From contig CAUYUJ010018049.1 of assembly GCA_963575745.1 (NCBI GenBank), forward strand, positions 85,001 through 135,000: a DNA stretch of 50,000 nucleotides, read 5' to 3'. The position numbers and the translations under genes are program-made. The notes under the pieces were generated by a model. That model saw nothing but the letters and a program-made list of their open reading frames with translations, ran no database searches and was not told the DNA's origin. Numbering within the stretch: the first letter of the stretch is position 1; each line of letters begins with the position of its first letter. This document shows positions 9,064 to 20,848 of the stretch, one piece after another. This DNA comes from Prorocentrum cordatum (Eukaryota > Sar > Dinophyceae > Prorocentrales > Prorocentraceae).

Positions 9064-10597
9064 TATACCGAGTGGGCAGATTCAGGAGAACCCGTGCTGT
9101 GGATGCTCGGCATGACCTGGCTCAGACGCCCCCTGCTGACAGGCATCACTGGATCCCCATCAGCCATCTGGACGCATGTGGTTCAGGGAGTTAGTTCTTC
9201 CAACCTCCTTCCCCTTCGATCATAGAATCATAGGTCTACCTCTCCACCTACCCCCTCTCCCCGCACGTTCCCGGGCGGGGTGCGCTATCAAGCCCCCATT
9301 GGCGATGAATGGGCGATTGGGGGTCGACGCATCCTTCGGGTCATAACTCGGGCCTCTGGCGGCCATCCGGGACGACCCGGGCACCCCAGGACGACTCTAG
9401 GAGCAGCCGCTGAAACGCGCCCCGAGGCGGGAAAGCCGCCGAGAACTGACGACGACGTCCGAAAATTTTGAATATGCTCGGCACGGGAACGGAAAGCGCG
9501 TGCAAGTCGTGAGGGCGCGCGATCGCTTGCTTAGGGTCTTGGAGCCCTGCCGGTGTAAAGGCATTGGCACGACAAACACAAATCTAGCAAAGAACCGTGC
9601 GAAAATCAATGCATCTTACATTTCTGGGCCTTCCTGGGGGGTGATTTCGGTTTTTTTTGTGCAGTCTTGGGGCCCTCTTGGGCGGCCCTGGGGCCCTCTT
9701 GGAGCCCTCTGGGGCCCTCTTGAGGACCTCCAGTGGCCCTCCTGGGGCTTTCTTGTGAACCTTTTGGGGCCCTCAGGGGCCTTTGGGGGGCCGTCTTGGG
9801 GCTCTCTTGAGCTGTTTTGGAGCCCGCTTGGGCCGTCGTGGGGCCCTCCTGGGGGGCCTCTTAGGCCGTCTAGGGGCGGTCTTGGGGGCATCCTGGGCCG
9901 TCGCAGACGGTATAACAATGACAAAACAGCAAGTGTGCCACAAATGCACGTTTTCCCTTGGGAATCGGAAGATGCTTGCCTCGTGGGGGTTCCTCTTGAG
10001 GGCGTCTTGGGAGCGTCTGAAAGGACGCCTTGGCCGTCTTAAGACCATCCTGGGCCGTCTTGAGGCGATCTTGGACCTTCTTGGGGTCCTGGGCCTTCAG
10101 CCGTCTCGGAAGCCTCCCTGGGAAGGGGCCCGAGGCTCTGGTCGGCCAAGGGCTCTCGGCGCACAGACGCCCCAGCTTCACGTAGGCGGCGCGCCTGAGG
10201 GGGAAATGGGAAGGGGCGAGCCTTCTCAGAAGGCTCGGAAGTCCCCCGGCCTTCTGAGAGGTTGTATAAGCCCTCCCCGAAGACACGGGAAACTTCTCTG
10301 CAGGCGCGCGAGGCTCTGAGGAGTCCCGCCGCCTTCTGAGAAGCCCTTCTCCTTCTCATTTCCCGCCCTTGCTTGCCGAGGATTCCCACCCCTGGCTGCA
10401 TGCGGCTGCGGGATGCTGGCGCGCCGTTGCACCGCGTGCTTTCGCCGAGGCCCCCGGCTCAAGTGCCCTCCTCCGCTCGCGGCGGCGCCCCTCCGTGCAG
10501 GAGCTGCCAAAAAGGGCGGGGTTGTAGTTGGCGGGGCTCGCAGTACCCCTCGCCGCTGCCGCCCGCTACGGTCTGGTCATGGGCCGGTCTGTGCTAC
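9064..10597. repeat. K tail, A block, B cassette, C segment of unit 3
   Basis: 9064-9600 is K spacer. 9625-10115 is the G-rich A block with a non-repetitive island near 9905-9975. 10200-10364 is a B cassette with inverted ends. 10365-10597 is the C segment. No gene is supported. Confidence 0.7.
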
Positions 10598-10667
10598 GGC
10601 ACGATCGATAAATATATACACACATGCATACATACATACATACACACATGCATACATACAGGCAGAA

Positions 10668-10736
<69 letters not shown>

Positions 10737-10952
10737 TATACATACCTTCATACATGAATGCATGCATACAGACAGACAGACACACAGACAGGACATACAT
10801 ACACACATACAGACACCCTCCGACGAATATTGCATGTACCCCCCTGTGTAGAAGGTCGCTGGCTCTCCGTGGTGCTCGACACACCGCCACCCTCCCCTGG
10901 GGCCGAGGAACAATCCCGTGGAGGGCGTCTCTGTCTATCTTTCTGGTGGCGG
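10598..10952. mobile_element. E element with (CAGA)n expansion
   Basis: The left end GGCACGATCGATA is followed by CATA repeats and an almost pure CAGA tract (about 10671-10735), more CATA/CAGA, then GACACCCTCCGACGAAT, and the shared right end near GGTGGCGG. The pure tract predicts length polymorphism. 10953-11221 is the GC-rich mTERF 3' flank. Confidence 0.6.
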
Positions 10953-11221
10953 TATGCCCGCTCGCGCCCTGGGTCGCCCAGGCCCTGCCGCGCGCTGACC
11001 GCGCCCCGGCCAGTGTGCGCCGCGCGGCCGCGCGTCGCGCCCTCGCGCCGCCGCCCTCTGGAGGAGGGCACCGCGGCGGCCCAGGGCGCGAGGCACGCAG
11101 CGCGCTGGTCTCTGCATCCCTGTGGGCTGCCTAGCGCATCCGAGCACGCGCAGCACGCCTGCGCCGAGGCCCAGTCACTTCCAGCCACGTCGCGAAGCCC
11201 ATGCGAAGGCATCATGTTGTA

Positions 11222-12121
11222 CTACATCCTCACTCCGCGTGCAAGTCCAGTCCGTCTGAAAAACGTTGCGCCGCAGAGCGCCAACCACGAACAGACGCCG
11301 CCACTTGTTTGCGGCAGCAGGCCAAGCCCTTGCAATTCGAATAGTCTTGGCTTAATCCTGTCTTCAAGCGAATATGAAAAGTACCTCGGGTGCGACGTGA
11401 TGTCTGTAACATCGACATGGGCCGCTTGCAAGAAGCTCAGCTTCGGCCGAATGTTCTTACTCACATCCAAGCCCAGCACTGGAGGAAACGACGACGCCAT
11501 CTTCAACACGGCCTTGCGGTCGAAGCCGGCCGCCGCCAGCAGGGCAATGCGGCTCTCCACATCTAAGCCCAGCACTTGAGGATGTGACGACGCCATCTTC
11601 AGCACGACCTTGCGGTCGAAGCCCGCCGCCGCCAGCAGGGCAATGCGGCTCTCCACATTCAAGCCCAGCACTGGAGGATGTGACGACGCCATCTTCAGCA
11701 CGGCCCTGCGGACGAAGCCCGCAGCCTCTAGCAGGGCAATGCGGCTCTCGACATCGCAACCCAGCACTTGAGGATGTGACGACGCCATCTTCAGCACGGC
11801 CTTGCGGTCAAAGCCCGCCGCCTCTAGCAGGGCAATGCGACTCTCCACATCCAAGCCCAGCACTTGAGGAAACGACGACGCCATCTTCAGCACGACCTTG
11901 CGATCAAAGCCTGCCGCCTCCAATAAGGCAATGCGAGATTCCGCTCTGCGGCCTGCGGCCGTAGTGATGGATCGTCTCGGAGGCTGACTGATAAACGCCA
12001 GCGTTGGCGGTGAGCCTCTCGCCGCCAGCCACCTGCCTCGGATTCTGACGATAGGCTTCATGTAGGACTGGGTCGTGGCCAGTTGCACGATCTGCTTAGC
12101 CCTTGCCCGCCGCATGAACAT
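11222..12121 (-). CDS. mTERF-family modular protein, copy 3 (5 modules)
   Basis: A 299-residue protein from the ATG at 12121, with a presequence-like N-terminus, five 32-residue modules and the mTERF C-terminus ending GLARGVRM. Positions 24/26/30 are F/Q/L, H/Q/C, H/P/L, H/Q/L, F/P/L. Module 3 has the rare GFVRRAVLKM form also present in copy 5, and modules 4 and 5 have LLAAAGF instead of LLEAAGF. Same length as copy 1 but a different module set, so not a simple recent duplicate of it. The frame is intact. Confidence 0.9.
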   Translation of the reverse strand: MFMRRARAKQIVQLATTQSYMKPIVRIRGRWLAARGSPPTLAFISQPPRRSITTAAGRRAESRIALLEAAGFDRKVVLKMASSFPQVLGLDVESRIALLEAAGFDRKAVLKMASSHPQVLGCDVESRIALLEAAGFVRRAVLKMASSHPPVLGLNVESRIALLAAAGFDRKVVLKMASSHPQVLGLDVESRIALLAAAGFDRKAVLKMASSFPPVLGLDVSKNIRPKLSFLQAAHVDVTDITSHPRYFSYSLEDRIKPRLFELQGLGLLPQTSGGVCSWLALCGATFFRRTGLARGVRM

Positions 12122-13372
12122 GGTGACAGCTGAGCTACCGTGGGTTCGTGTCGTGTCGACCCCGGCGTTGGTTCCTGACACCGCGTGGATCGTTCAACCT
12201 TGAAAGAATAGCCGTTTCCGAAACGCCCAGTCGTTCAACATCGACCGATTTTGGGTCGCCGCCAGTCGACACGACGCGAACCTACCGTAGGTTTTCCCCC
12301 CTGGCCCGTCGCGCACGGCAGCGGTTCTATACCGAAGGCCGCGATGGCAGGGGGGCGGGCACCGCGCCAAGAGGCGCCGCACGGCGAGGCCTCCTTCGGC
12401 GGCAAGCCCAGGCAAGAAGTGAGAAAATATGGAAACGAACTCCATACACCGACAATTTGTCTGGCCCTGCACTGAAATTCGCACAGGAAAGCGGATCCTG
12501 GTTTGCACGGGATCCTGGTGACTACTTTTTTGGCGATACCCGGGGAGACTGAAAAAAATATACACCGCGCTACCCCGACGTCGGCTGCGACCCTCCAAAA
12601 GTCCTGGGATTGGAAGAAAAATAATACATGTTCTTGTTTCCGAGAAGGGGTGGGCCTTCTCAGAAGGCTCGGAACCCCGAAGACGCAGAACACTTCTCAG
12701 AAGGCCGGCGGGCTTCTGCGAAGCCCCGCCGCCTTCCGAGAGGGCCTTTTCCTTCTCACTTCCCCCCCCATCGCTCGCCGCCGATTCCTGATACCGCAGC
12801 GAGGGCACCAAGGAGGAAGTCGACTCAGCACTGGCCCTCGGCCGGCGTCGGAGCACACAAGCTGCGCCAGGATGGCCCGAGACAGAGTTGGCTGCACCAA
12901 CGCGGCGCGAGCCGAGATGGTCCCAGACGCTACATCGCGGCGCTTCGCAGCGACCGCCTCCCGACACGGCAGCGTCGCACCCAGCTGCCCCCCCCCCGCC
13001 CGCTCCCCCCGGCCAGTCCCAGCTCAGAGCGCGTCCTTCCTGGGCGCGCGGGTTGCATACCGAGTGGACCGATCTAGCAGAACCCGCGGTGCGGATGCTC
13101 GGCATGACCCGGCGCAGACACCCCCTGCCGGCAGGCATCACAGGATCCCCATTCAGCCATCTGGGCGCATGTGGTTCACGGAATTGGTTCTTCCAACCTC
13201 CTTCCCCCTCGATCATAGGTCTTCCTCTGCACCAACCCCCTCTCCCCGCGCGTTCCTGGGCGGGGTGCGCTGTCAAGCCCCCGCGGGCGACGAATGGGCG
13301 ATTGGGTGTCGACGCATCCGTCGGGTCAAAACTCGGGCCTCCGGCGGCCATTCGGGACGACCCGGGCACCCC
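12122..13372. repeat. Unit 3 5' flank, J cassette, K segment with empty site
   Basis: The conserved 5' flank is partly deleted near 12255. There is a decayed palindrome near 12520-12560 and a J cassette at about 12640-12767. The K segment has an empty site for the 174-bp element at about 13057. It ends with GGCACCCC at 13365-13372, the left copy of an 8-bp target duplication. No gene is supported. Confidence 0.6.
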
Positions 13373-13654
13373 TTGTAAGGCAGCTACTAATGGACAGCCT
13401 CAGAATCCAGGAAACAGTTTAATTGCATGAAAATGTGGAAAATAGGTGATGTGAAATAAGTCAAAATTAAGCCGCTGCAATATGTTCTTACAGAAATAAC
13501 AAAAATATACAAGGCCCCGAATGCAACGGCAGCGGCGGCGGCGACACGACGGCAAAGCAGAGAGAAGGGAAAGAAACTGCAACGGCGCAACTGTCAGGAG
13601 AAAGTGAGTTCCAGCCGGAGAGGTTGCGTGACATCGCATGGCGAATCACATTGA

Positions 13655-13921
13655 AACAAAGGAAGCAGAAGGAGGAGGAGGAAAAGGAGGGGAAGGATAT
13701 GGACGAGGAGGAGGAGAAGAAGGAGGAAGAAGTTGATAGAGGAGGGCGAGGAGGAACATGAGGAGTTGGACGAGGATGACCACGGCGACGAACACGAGGA
13801 GGGGCAAAGGGAGGAGGAGAAGGAGGAGGAGGAGGAGGAGAAGGAGGAGGAGGGGGAAGAAAAGAGGAGGGGAATGAGGAGGAGGAGGAGCAGGACGAGG
13901 AGGAGGAGGAGGGGGGTGGAC
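13655..13921. repeat. (GGA)n-rich polypurine tract
   Basis: About 265 bp of mostly GGA and GAA triplets on the plus strand, inside the foldback-like insertion. The E/R- and S/P-rich open frames here come from composition. Such mirror-like purine runs can form triplex DNA. Confidence 0.85.
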
Positions 13922-14061
13922 ATTTTTCGAGCATCCCCCACGAGTAGAAACCCTGCCGCAGCAGGCTTGCTGCATCCACGAGCACCAGCCCCCACCCCCG
14001 CTGATACGGAAAGGAGTGAAGGCGCTGAGTTGGGCTTGGCGGGGATCGCTGTGGTCTTATC

Positions 14062-14525
14062 GCAGGCCCGCCGCAGGCGCCGATTTTGAATCAAAGCAAA
14101 AATCTGCATTGATATCGCAAGCCCGCAAACGACGCTATTTTTTATAAGAAGAAAGCGGATACTGTTTGCAAACCTGCCGCAAGCGCCGGTTCTGCATTGA
14201 AGCCAAAACCGGCATGAAGATGGCAAGCTCGCCGCAGGCGCCGATCTTATGATCAAGAAACGAATTCTGATTGCAAACCCGCCGCAAGCACCGATTAAAA
14301 ACTGAAGCCGTTACGGGCGTGAAGATGGCAAGCCCGCCGCAGGCGCCGATTTTTTTCTTCAGAAAGTAAATTCTAGAAAACGAATTCATGGCGCAAGCCC
14401 ACCGCAAGCGCCGATTTGTCATTAAAAACGCGACTGAAATGACGATCGACGCCGATTATTTCAAGAACCATGAGGAAATCACAAGCGCCGCAGGCGCCGG
14501 TTTTTGTCTTGCACCGAAAAAGCTT
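14062..14525. repeat. Left repeat array of foldback-like element
   Basis: About seven or eight imperfect 50-60-bp repeats, each with a form of GCCGCAGGCGCCGATTTT. They are inverted relative to the array at 16003-16411, and together the two could form a long stem. Confidence 0.8.
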
Positions 14526-14548
14526 TTTCCCCTCCCATTTCCCCATTG

Positions 14549-14713
14549 GGCGGGGGCGGGGGGGGGGGGGGGGGGAGGAGGGGGGGGGGGGAGGGGGAGG
14601 AGGGAGGAGGAGGAGGGGGGAGGAGGAGGAGGAAGGAGGGGGAGGAGGAAGGGGAGGCGGGAGGAGGAGGCGGAAGGGGGAGGAGGAGGAGGAGGAGGAG
14701 GAGGGGCGGGCAG
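14549..14713. repeat. G-rich and (GGA)n tract
   Basis: A run of G with GGA/GGAGGC repeats in the centre of the foldback-like insertion. Assembly here is likely error-prone. Confidence 0.8.
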
Positions 14714-14918
14714 AGAAATAGCGAAGACATAACGAAAAAATAGCAAAAAAATAACGGGAAAAAAAGGTGCATCCCCGGGACTTTTGCGGCGCCTTTTTTT
14801 ATATATATTTTCTCGCTATTTTTTCGGCGGCCGAAACAGACAATTCCGCGCACTTTTTTTCTGCTATGTTTGGCTATGTTTCCGCTATTTTATCGTTATT
14901 TATTATACAAAAATAACG

Positions 14919-14941
14919 GATATATATATATATATATATAC
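14919..14941. repeat. (TA)n tract
   Basis: About eleven TA dinucleotides in an AT-rich stretch (14740-15060) that contrasts strongly with its GC-rich surroundings. Confidence 0.85.
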
Positions 14942-16002
14942 AAAAAATTCGCTGGGCGCGCCAATTTTTTCATAAAAAATTATACAATAAATGTGAAAAA
15001 TAAGTCAACCGAAGCGATTGAAAATGTAGAAAGATGAAATGGAAACAGTAAAAACAAATAAAAGCGAAATGATGTGTTCCCCGGGGCCGCCGGCCGGAGC
15101 AAGGTGAAACAGCGCGAAGCCGCCGGGAATCCTGCGGCGGATTGCTGCCGCCCCATCCCAAAGAGCCTCTCCCCACCCCCCTGCCGCAAACACCATTGGG
15201 TAGAGAGGCGGGCCGTCCCGGGCGGGGGGGCGGGCGGGGGCGCAACGCCAAACGAAGCGCGCAGCCGCGCGGGTCGCAAACGAGACGGCGTGACTCTTGT
15301 AGCGGGGCCCAACAGTGCATCCCGTCGGCCCTGTCGGCGATCCCTGCTTTCTCAAACGAATTCTTTGTCGGGGATGGGCGCGACACTTGTCCCGGACCCC
15401 CTTATAGCAGGTCCATCAAAGCGCCCACGATGGCTCAAAAATTGTCCCCACATGCGGCAAGGCTCAAGACGGCCCGCGATACGGCTCCAGATAGCCAGAG
15501 ATCTTCCAAGACCCAAAGCGCCACCACGCCCTGAGGCACGGAGCGGGCGTGTTCCGACGTCATCTACCTCACTCTTGAGCCTCAGTCCTGTGTCTTCAAA
15601 ATTCTTTGAAGGACCTGGAGACCAAACTCAGAAATCTTCTGGGGTTCCCCGCGCCTTTCCGCATGACGTGTGGGAAGCAATTTTGCGATCCCTCCGGGTG
15701 CGAAAATCCCCCCCCCCCCACCCACCCAAAGAGGCCCCGAGAGGCAACAAGGGCCCCCAGGAGGGCCCGCAAGAGGCCCCAAAGAAGCCGCAAGAGCTCT
15801 CAAGAGTCCTCCGAAGAAGGCCCCGAGAGGCCAACATCGGAGTGAGGAGGGGGTTCCGCCCACGCGAATTCGTTTCAAATCGCGCGCGTGTTGGTTGCTC
15901 TGGAGTCGGCAAGTCGTTCCGTTATTTCTTCGTTCTTCCGACCAAGGGGGGGCGGCAGGCCCGCCAATGGGGGGGCCTCCGCGGCGTCGTGGGAGGGGAA
16001 GG

Positions 16003-16411
16003 GCCCTTTCGGTGCAAGAAAAAATCGGCGCTGGCGGCGGGCTTGCGATCTCCTCGTGGTTCTTGAAAAAATCGGCGCCTGCAGCGGGCTCGCGATCTTC
16101 ATTCAATTTAAGGCTTCACTGAAAAATTGGCGCCTGCGGTGGGCTTGCGACAAGAATTCGCGTTCTGGCGATAAAATCGGCGCCTGCGGCGGGTTTGCCG
16201 CCCTCATGTTTTTGATCGCTTCAATGAAAAATCCGCGCCTGCGGTGGGCTTGCGACAAGAATTAATTCGCGTTCTGGCGATAAAATCGGCGTCTGCGGCG
16301 GGCTCGCCATCCTCATGTTGGTTCAGGCTTCAATCCAAATCGGCGCCTGCGGCGGGCCTGCGATCGAAATTTGTTGTCTGGTGGTAGATTCGGCGCCTGC
16401 GGCGGGCCTGC
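16003..16411. repeat. Right repeat array of foldback-like element
   Basis: Eight imperfect repeats carrying forms of ATCGGCGCCTGCGGCGGGC, the reverse complement of the left array at 14062-14525. Confidence 0.8.
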
Positions 16412-16530
16412 TCCTATGGTATATGTATATATGTTGAAGATGTGATAACAATCTATTTTCGCAACCTAATTTTTCCGTACTTTGAAACTGTTCCACATAC
16501 CAGAACCTGTGCATATTACCTTCATTCCAA

Positions 16531-17817
16531 GGCACCCCAGGACGCCTCTAGGAGCAGCGGCTGGAACTTCGAACGCGTCCCGAGGCTGGAAAGCCGCCGA
16601 GAACCGACGGCGACGTCCGGAAACTTTAAACACGCTCGGCACGGGGACGGAAAGCGTGTGTACTTCGTGAGAGCGCGCGATCGCTTGCTTAGGGTCTTGG
16701 AGCTCTGCTGGTGTTGGGACTTTGGCACGACGAGCAAAAATCTAGCACAGAACCGTGCGCAAAAACAATGTATCTTACATTTCTGGGGCTTCCTGGGGGG
16801 TCATTTGGGGGCTTGGGCAGTCTTGGGGCCCTCTTGGGCGGTCCGTGAGCCCTTTTGGGCCCGCTTGGGGGGCTTGGGCCGTCGTGGGGCCCTCTTGGAG
16901 CCCTCTGGGGCCCTCTTGAGGACCTCCAGTGGCCCTCTTGGGGCTCTCTTGGGAACCTTTTGGGGCCCTCAGGGGCCGTTGGGGGGCCGTCTTGGGGCTC
17001 TGTCAGGCTGTTTTGGATCCCACTTGGGCCGTCTTGCGGCCCTCTTGGGGACCTCTTGGGCCGTCGTGGGGCGGTCTTGGGGGCCTCGTGGGCCGTCGCA
17101 AACGGTATGACAACGACAAGACAGCAAGTGTGCCAAAAGTAACGTTTTCCCTAGGGAAAGGGAAGATGCTTGCCTCTTGGGGATCCACTTGAGGGCCTCT
17201 TGGAGCGTTGGAGGGCCGCCTTGGCCGTCTTGAGACCATCCTGGGCCGTCGTTGAGCGCTCTTGGGCCTTCTTGGGGTCCTGGGCCTCCCTGGAGCCGTC
17301 TTGGAGGTGCCTTCAGCCGTCTTGGGAGGCTCCCTGGGAAGGGGCCCGAGGCTCTGGTCGACCAAGGGCTCTGGGCGCACAGACGCCCCAGCTTCCCATA
17401 GGCGGCGCGCCTGAGGGGGAAATGAGAAGGGGCTGGCCTTCTCAGAAGGCTCGGAAGCCACCCTGCCTTCTGAGAAGTTTCAGAAGCCTTCCCCGAAGAC
17501 ACAGAGAACTGCTCAGCAGGCGCCAGAGCTTCTGAGAAGTCCCGCCGCCTTCTGAGAGGTGCTTCTCCTTCTCATTTCCCGCCCTCGCTTGCCCGCGATC
17601 CCAGCCCTTGCTGCATGCGGCTGCGGCATGCTGGAGCGCCTCTGCACCGCGTGCCTTCGCCGAGGCCCCTGCTGGCTCAAGCGCCCTCCTCCGCTCGCGG
17701 CGGCGGCCCTCCGTGCAGAGGCCTGCCAAGAAGGGCGGAGGCATTTGCCGGCGGGGCTCGCGCTGCCCCTCGCCGCTGCCGCCCGCTACGGCCTGGCCCT
17801 GGGCCGGTCTGTGCCCT
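16531..17817. repeat. K tail, A block, B cassette, C segment of unit 4
   Basis: This resumes the unit sequence interrupted at 13372. 16795-17335 is the G-rich A block with a non-repetitive island near 17095-17165. 17417-17580 is a B cassette. 17581-17817 is the C segment. No gene is supported. Confidence 0.7.
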
Positions 17818-17980
17818 GCCACGAAGATATGCACACAGATACCTGCAACGACTTTTGCATGTACCCCCTGTATTATAAAGTCGCTGGCTCTCCGTGGTGA
17901 TCTATACCCCGCCACCCTCCCCTGGGGCCCAGGACCAATCCAGTGGAGGGTGTCTGCGTGGATGTATTTTCTTGGTGGCT
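17818..17980. mobile_element. E element, unexpanded form
   Basis: About 163 bp with imperfect inverted ends: left GCCACGAAGATATGCACACAG; right, read in reverse complement, GCCACCAAGAAAATACATCC. Only one CACACAGATAC lies where other units have hundreds of bases of CAGA/CATA repeats, so this is a likely ancestral form. 17981-18249 is the GC-rich mTERF 3' flank. Confidence 0.6.
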
Positions 17981-18249
17981 GATACGCCCGCTCGCGTCCT
18001 GGGTCGCCCAGGCCCTGCCTCGCGCGGACCGCGCCCCGGCCAGGGCGCGCCGCGCGGCCGCGCGTCGCGCCCTCGCGCCGCCGCCCTCTGGAGAAGGGCA
18101 CCGCGGCGGCCCAGGGCGCGCGGCACGCAGCGCCTTTGTCTGTCTCTGCATCCCTGCGGGCTGCCTGGCGCATCCGAGCACGTGCAGCACGCGTGCGCCG
18201 AGGCCCGGTCACGTCCAGCCGCGGCACCATGCGAAGGCATCATGTTGTA

Positions 18250-18489
18250 CTACATCCTCACTGCGTGTGCAAGGCCAGTCCGCCTGAAGAACGTTGCGTC
18301 GCAGAGCGCCAACCAAGAACAGACGCCGCCAGTTGTTTGTGGCAGCAAGCCAAGCCCTTGCAATGCTAACAGTCTTGGCTTAATCCTGCCTTCCAGCGAA
18401 TATGAAAAGTACCTCGGGTACGACGTGATGCCTGTAACATCTACATGGACCGCTTGCAAGAAGCTCAGTTTCGGCCGAATGTTCTTACT
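18250..18489 (-). pseudogene. mTERF copy 4, C-terminal part, split by insertion
   Basis: It encodes the intact mTERF C-terminus (from the SKN motif through FSYSLEGRIKPRL to GLAHAVRM). The reading frame is lost at 18489, where TTCTTACT (18482-18489) is followed by a 4230-bp insertion. The rest of the gene continues at 22720. There are no other lesions in this part, so the break looks recent. A mature protein would need the insert removed from the RNA. Confidence 0.85.
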
Positions 18490-19658
18490 TTCCACCGCGG
18501 CGCCCCAACAGAACTTGCCACGATTTCGAACTCACTTTTTTCAGAAAGTCAACGTGTTCTATAACACATCGTGACCCCATATCACAAGCGATGGCGCGAG
18601 TAGGGTCGTAGTGAAAATCACGGGAGAAGCGGGCGCAGCAGGGGTTGGCGGAGAGAGGGGGGGGAGCGACCCTGACCGCCACGAGGGGGGCCCGAAGAGG
18701 TCTGATAACATTCTGGCGCGCTCCCTGCAGGAACGGGCGATTTGCACACCCCCGGGGGTCAACGCCCGAAACGACGAATTTAACGCACCTTGACACAGCA
18801 GCCGCGAACACAAATATTGGATTGTGACCCATATAATCATCGAATCGAACCTGCGTGTGGCTGGACCTGCAATTTATCCTAATTGGTTTCGCTGAGCGGC
18901 TGAATATATGGAGTTTGTTTTATTTAGTGTGTCCACGCTATATGCAAAGAGCGCTCGCAAAACAGAAGACGACGAGGAGGGCGATCGCCCGCCAGGAGCG
19001 CCCCAACCACGGGAACTACCTGCACATGCTCCGCGTCGGCGGGGACACACGTTGCAGTTACCCCCGCCCTCCTCCCACCCCCATCCGCCGCAGGGGAAGA
19101 AAACGGGAGCATAATGAACGAGAGTGAAGAGGATGGGAGGAAGGCGCGGAAAAGGAGCGGAGGGAGCGAATGACAGGAGACTGGGAGACAAGCGAGGGAC
19201 GGTGGGAAGGCGTATCTGGGCTCTCTCGGGCTCTCTTGAAGCTCTCTTGGGCTCTCTAGATCTGTATGAGGGGCCTCGGCGAGGCCCCAGGGGGGGCCCT
19301 TCGAAGCCTTCTTCAGTACCGCCTGGGGCTCGCCTCACTACAGCTGCCTGCGTGTTGGCGCGGTCGGAGTCGAAGTTCGTTGTTTCAAGCGCTATCTACG
19401 CATGTATCGAAATCTGGCTTGCTTGTATTACACCACATATCAGAAATACGCAATGCAAAAAGTGCCAGCACTGTTTGATGAAACTATTTCGCGCGATCGC
19501 TATGCTCGCGTACAGGCAGTGGAACTTCGCATTTCCTCGGAATCGCGTCGCGATTGCGAAGCGCAGACGCATATCACCAGGAAGCTGCCGCACGATTGCG
19601 GCGCACAAGGCCAAATAAGCAAGGCCCAAGAGGGCTCTAAGAGGGCCCTGAAGGGCCT

Positions 19659-19880
19659 CCAAAAGCAGTGAAAGTGAAGACACGTGAGCGCCCTTTCGCG
19701 TGACATAAGTTACATTCCTCTTGGGGGCCGGTTGGTATTTTCCCGGGGCTCTTTTTGGCCTCTCTGGGGCCGTTAGGAACGCCTGTGGGGGTCCAAGAGA
19801 ACCCCCGGAGGCCCCCAATGGAAGTGAAAGTTAAATCACGCGAAAGGGCGTTCGCGTGACTTCACTTTCACTGCTTTTGG
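19659..19880. repeat. Inverted repeat with 46-bp arms
   Basis: The arm at 19659-19704 (starting CCAAAAGCAGTGAAAGTGAA) is nearly the reverse complement of 19833-19880, with a 130-bp spacer that is itself partly self-complementary. It may be a smaller element nested in the 4.2-kb insertion. Confidence 0.75.
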
Positions 19881-20001
19881 GTGCCATTCGAGGCCCTCTT
19901 GGGCCTCTCTTGGGGCCTCTGGGGCCCTCTTAGAGCTCTCTTGGGGCCATCTTATGGCCATCCTGAAGCTCTCCTGGGGCACTCCTGGCGCCCTCTTGGG
20001 G

Positions 20002-20053
20002 CCCCCGCCGTAGAGTATCTCAAACGTCCGTTTAAAATCCTCTACCGCGGGGG
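20002..20053. repeat. Stem-loop with 14-bp arms
   Basis: CCCCCGCCGTAGAG and CTCTACCGCGGGGG form a stem with one mismatch around a 24-nt loop that contains AAACG and CGTTT. Confidence 0.6.
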
Positions 20054-20848
20054 GACTCTAGGAGCGTCTAAAGCCTCCAAGGGCGTGTCTTGGGGCCTCT
20101 GGGGCCCTCCCGGAGCCCTCTCGGGATCCTCTTAGGCCTTCTTGGAGTCTTCTTGGAGCTACCCCACGGCACTATATGCATGGACTGACCGCTCCATGAC
20201 AAGATAAGGCCCTGGGGTTGGACCGCTCCGGCAGCGAGGCCGGACATTTCAGGCGAAAAATCTCAGGCCTCAAAGCAGGGTACTTGAAGCTAAACTTTTC
20301 CAGCCTCAAGGCCGGAAAGGCACGGCCTTTCATCAACATCATTACTCCGATTTTCAACCTCCGCCCCGACGGTTCTGGCTACGATTTTGAACACCCGCCC
20401 CTACGATTTTCAAACTACCCCACGACGATTTTGGCTACGATTTTCAGGATCCGCCCCTACGATTCTGAATGCGGGGTCCGCGAGCCGCCAGCACGATTTC
20501 GAAATGAGACCCTACGCCTAGAGAGAACGATTTGCGTTAGAATCTGGCGCCCGATCCGAAACGATTTCAAATACAATTTTGGCAAACAAAAATTTCGTGG
20601 AGGTGTCTCAGGCAAGTCGCCCCAAAAAATCGTATTGCAAAATCGTGTGCAAAATCGTGGTTGGTTTTTATGCTTCTCAGGGGAAGGCCCAGGGGACTCT
20701 GAACCACCACCATCAACACATGCTCATCATCATCCTCATTCCGCCAGCCGCTCCTCCGAACAGTTCCACCCATATCATGCTGTCGGTGACAGCTCCAAAA
20801 ACGAATGCGCCGCTAAACCACAACCGCCATTCAACGCACCAAGCGACC

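Larger units (their letters stand above)
13373..16530. mobile_element. 3158-bp foldback-like insertion with 8-bp target duplication
   Basis: Flanked by GGCACCCC at 13365-13372 and 16531-16538. Other units carry this octamer once at the same place. The outermost 29 bp of the two ends are imperfect inverted repeats (about 20 matches, both starting TTG). Inside, two arrays of roughly 50-60-bp repeats with the motif GCCGCAGGCGCCGAT face each other: 14062-14525 forward and 16003-16411 reversed. The innermost 75 bp of the arrays are closely matching inverted copies. The centre (14526-16002) has polypurine, AT-rich and unique sequence but no transposase. The architecture resembles foldback or P/Galileo-type non-autonomous DNA transposons; the superfamily is inferred. 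Confidence 0.8.

Noticed and set aside
10449-10466. Possible second spliced-leader relic in the C segment (CCTGGCTCAAG, in most units)
   Set aside because: Only the last nine bases agree with the leader; the rest does not align, so chance is more likely.
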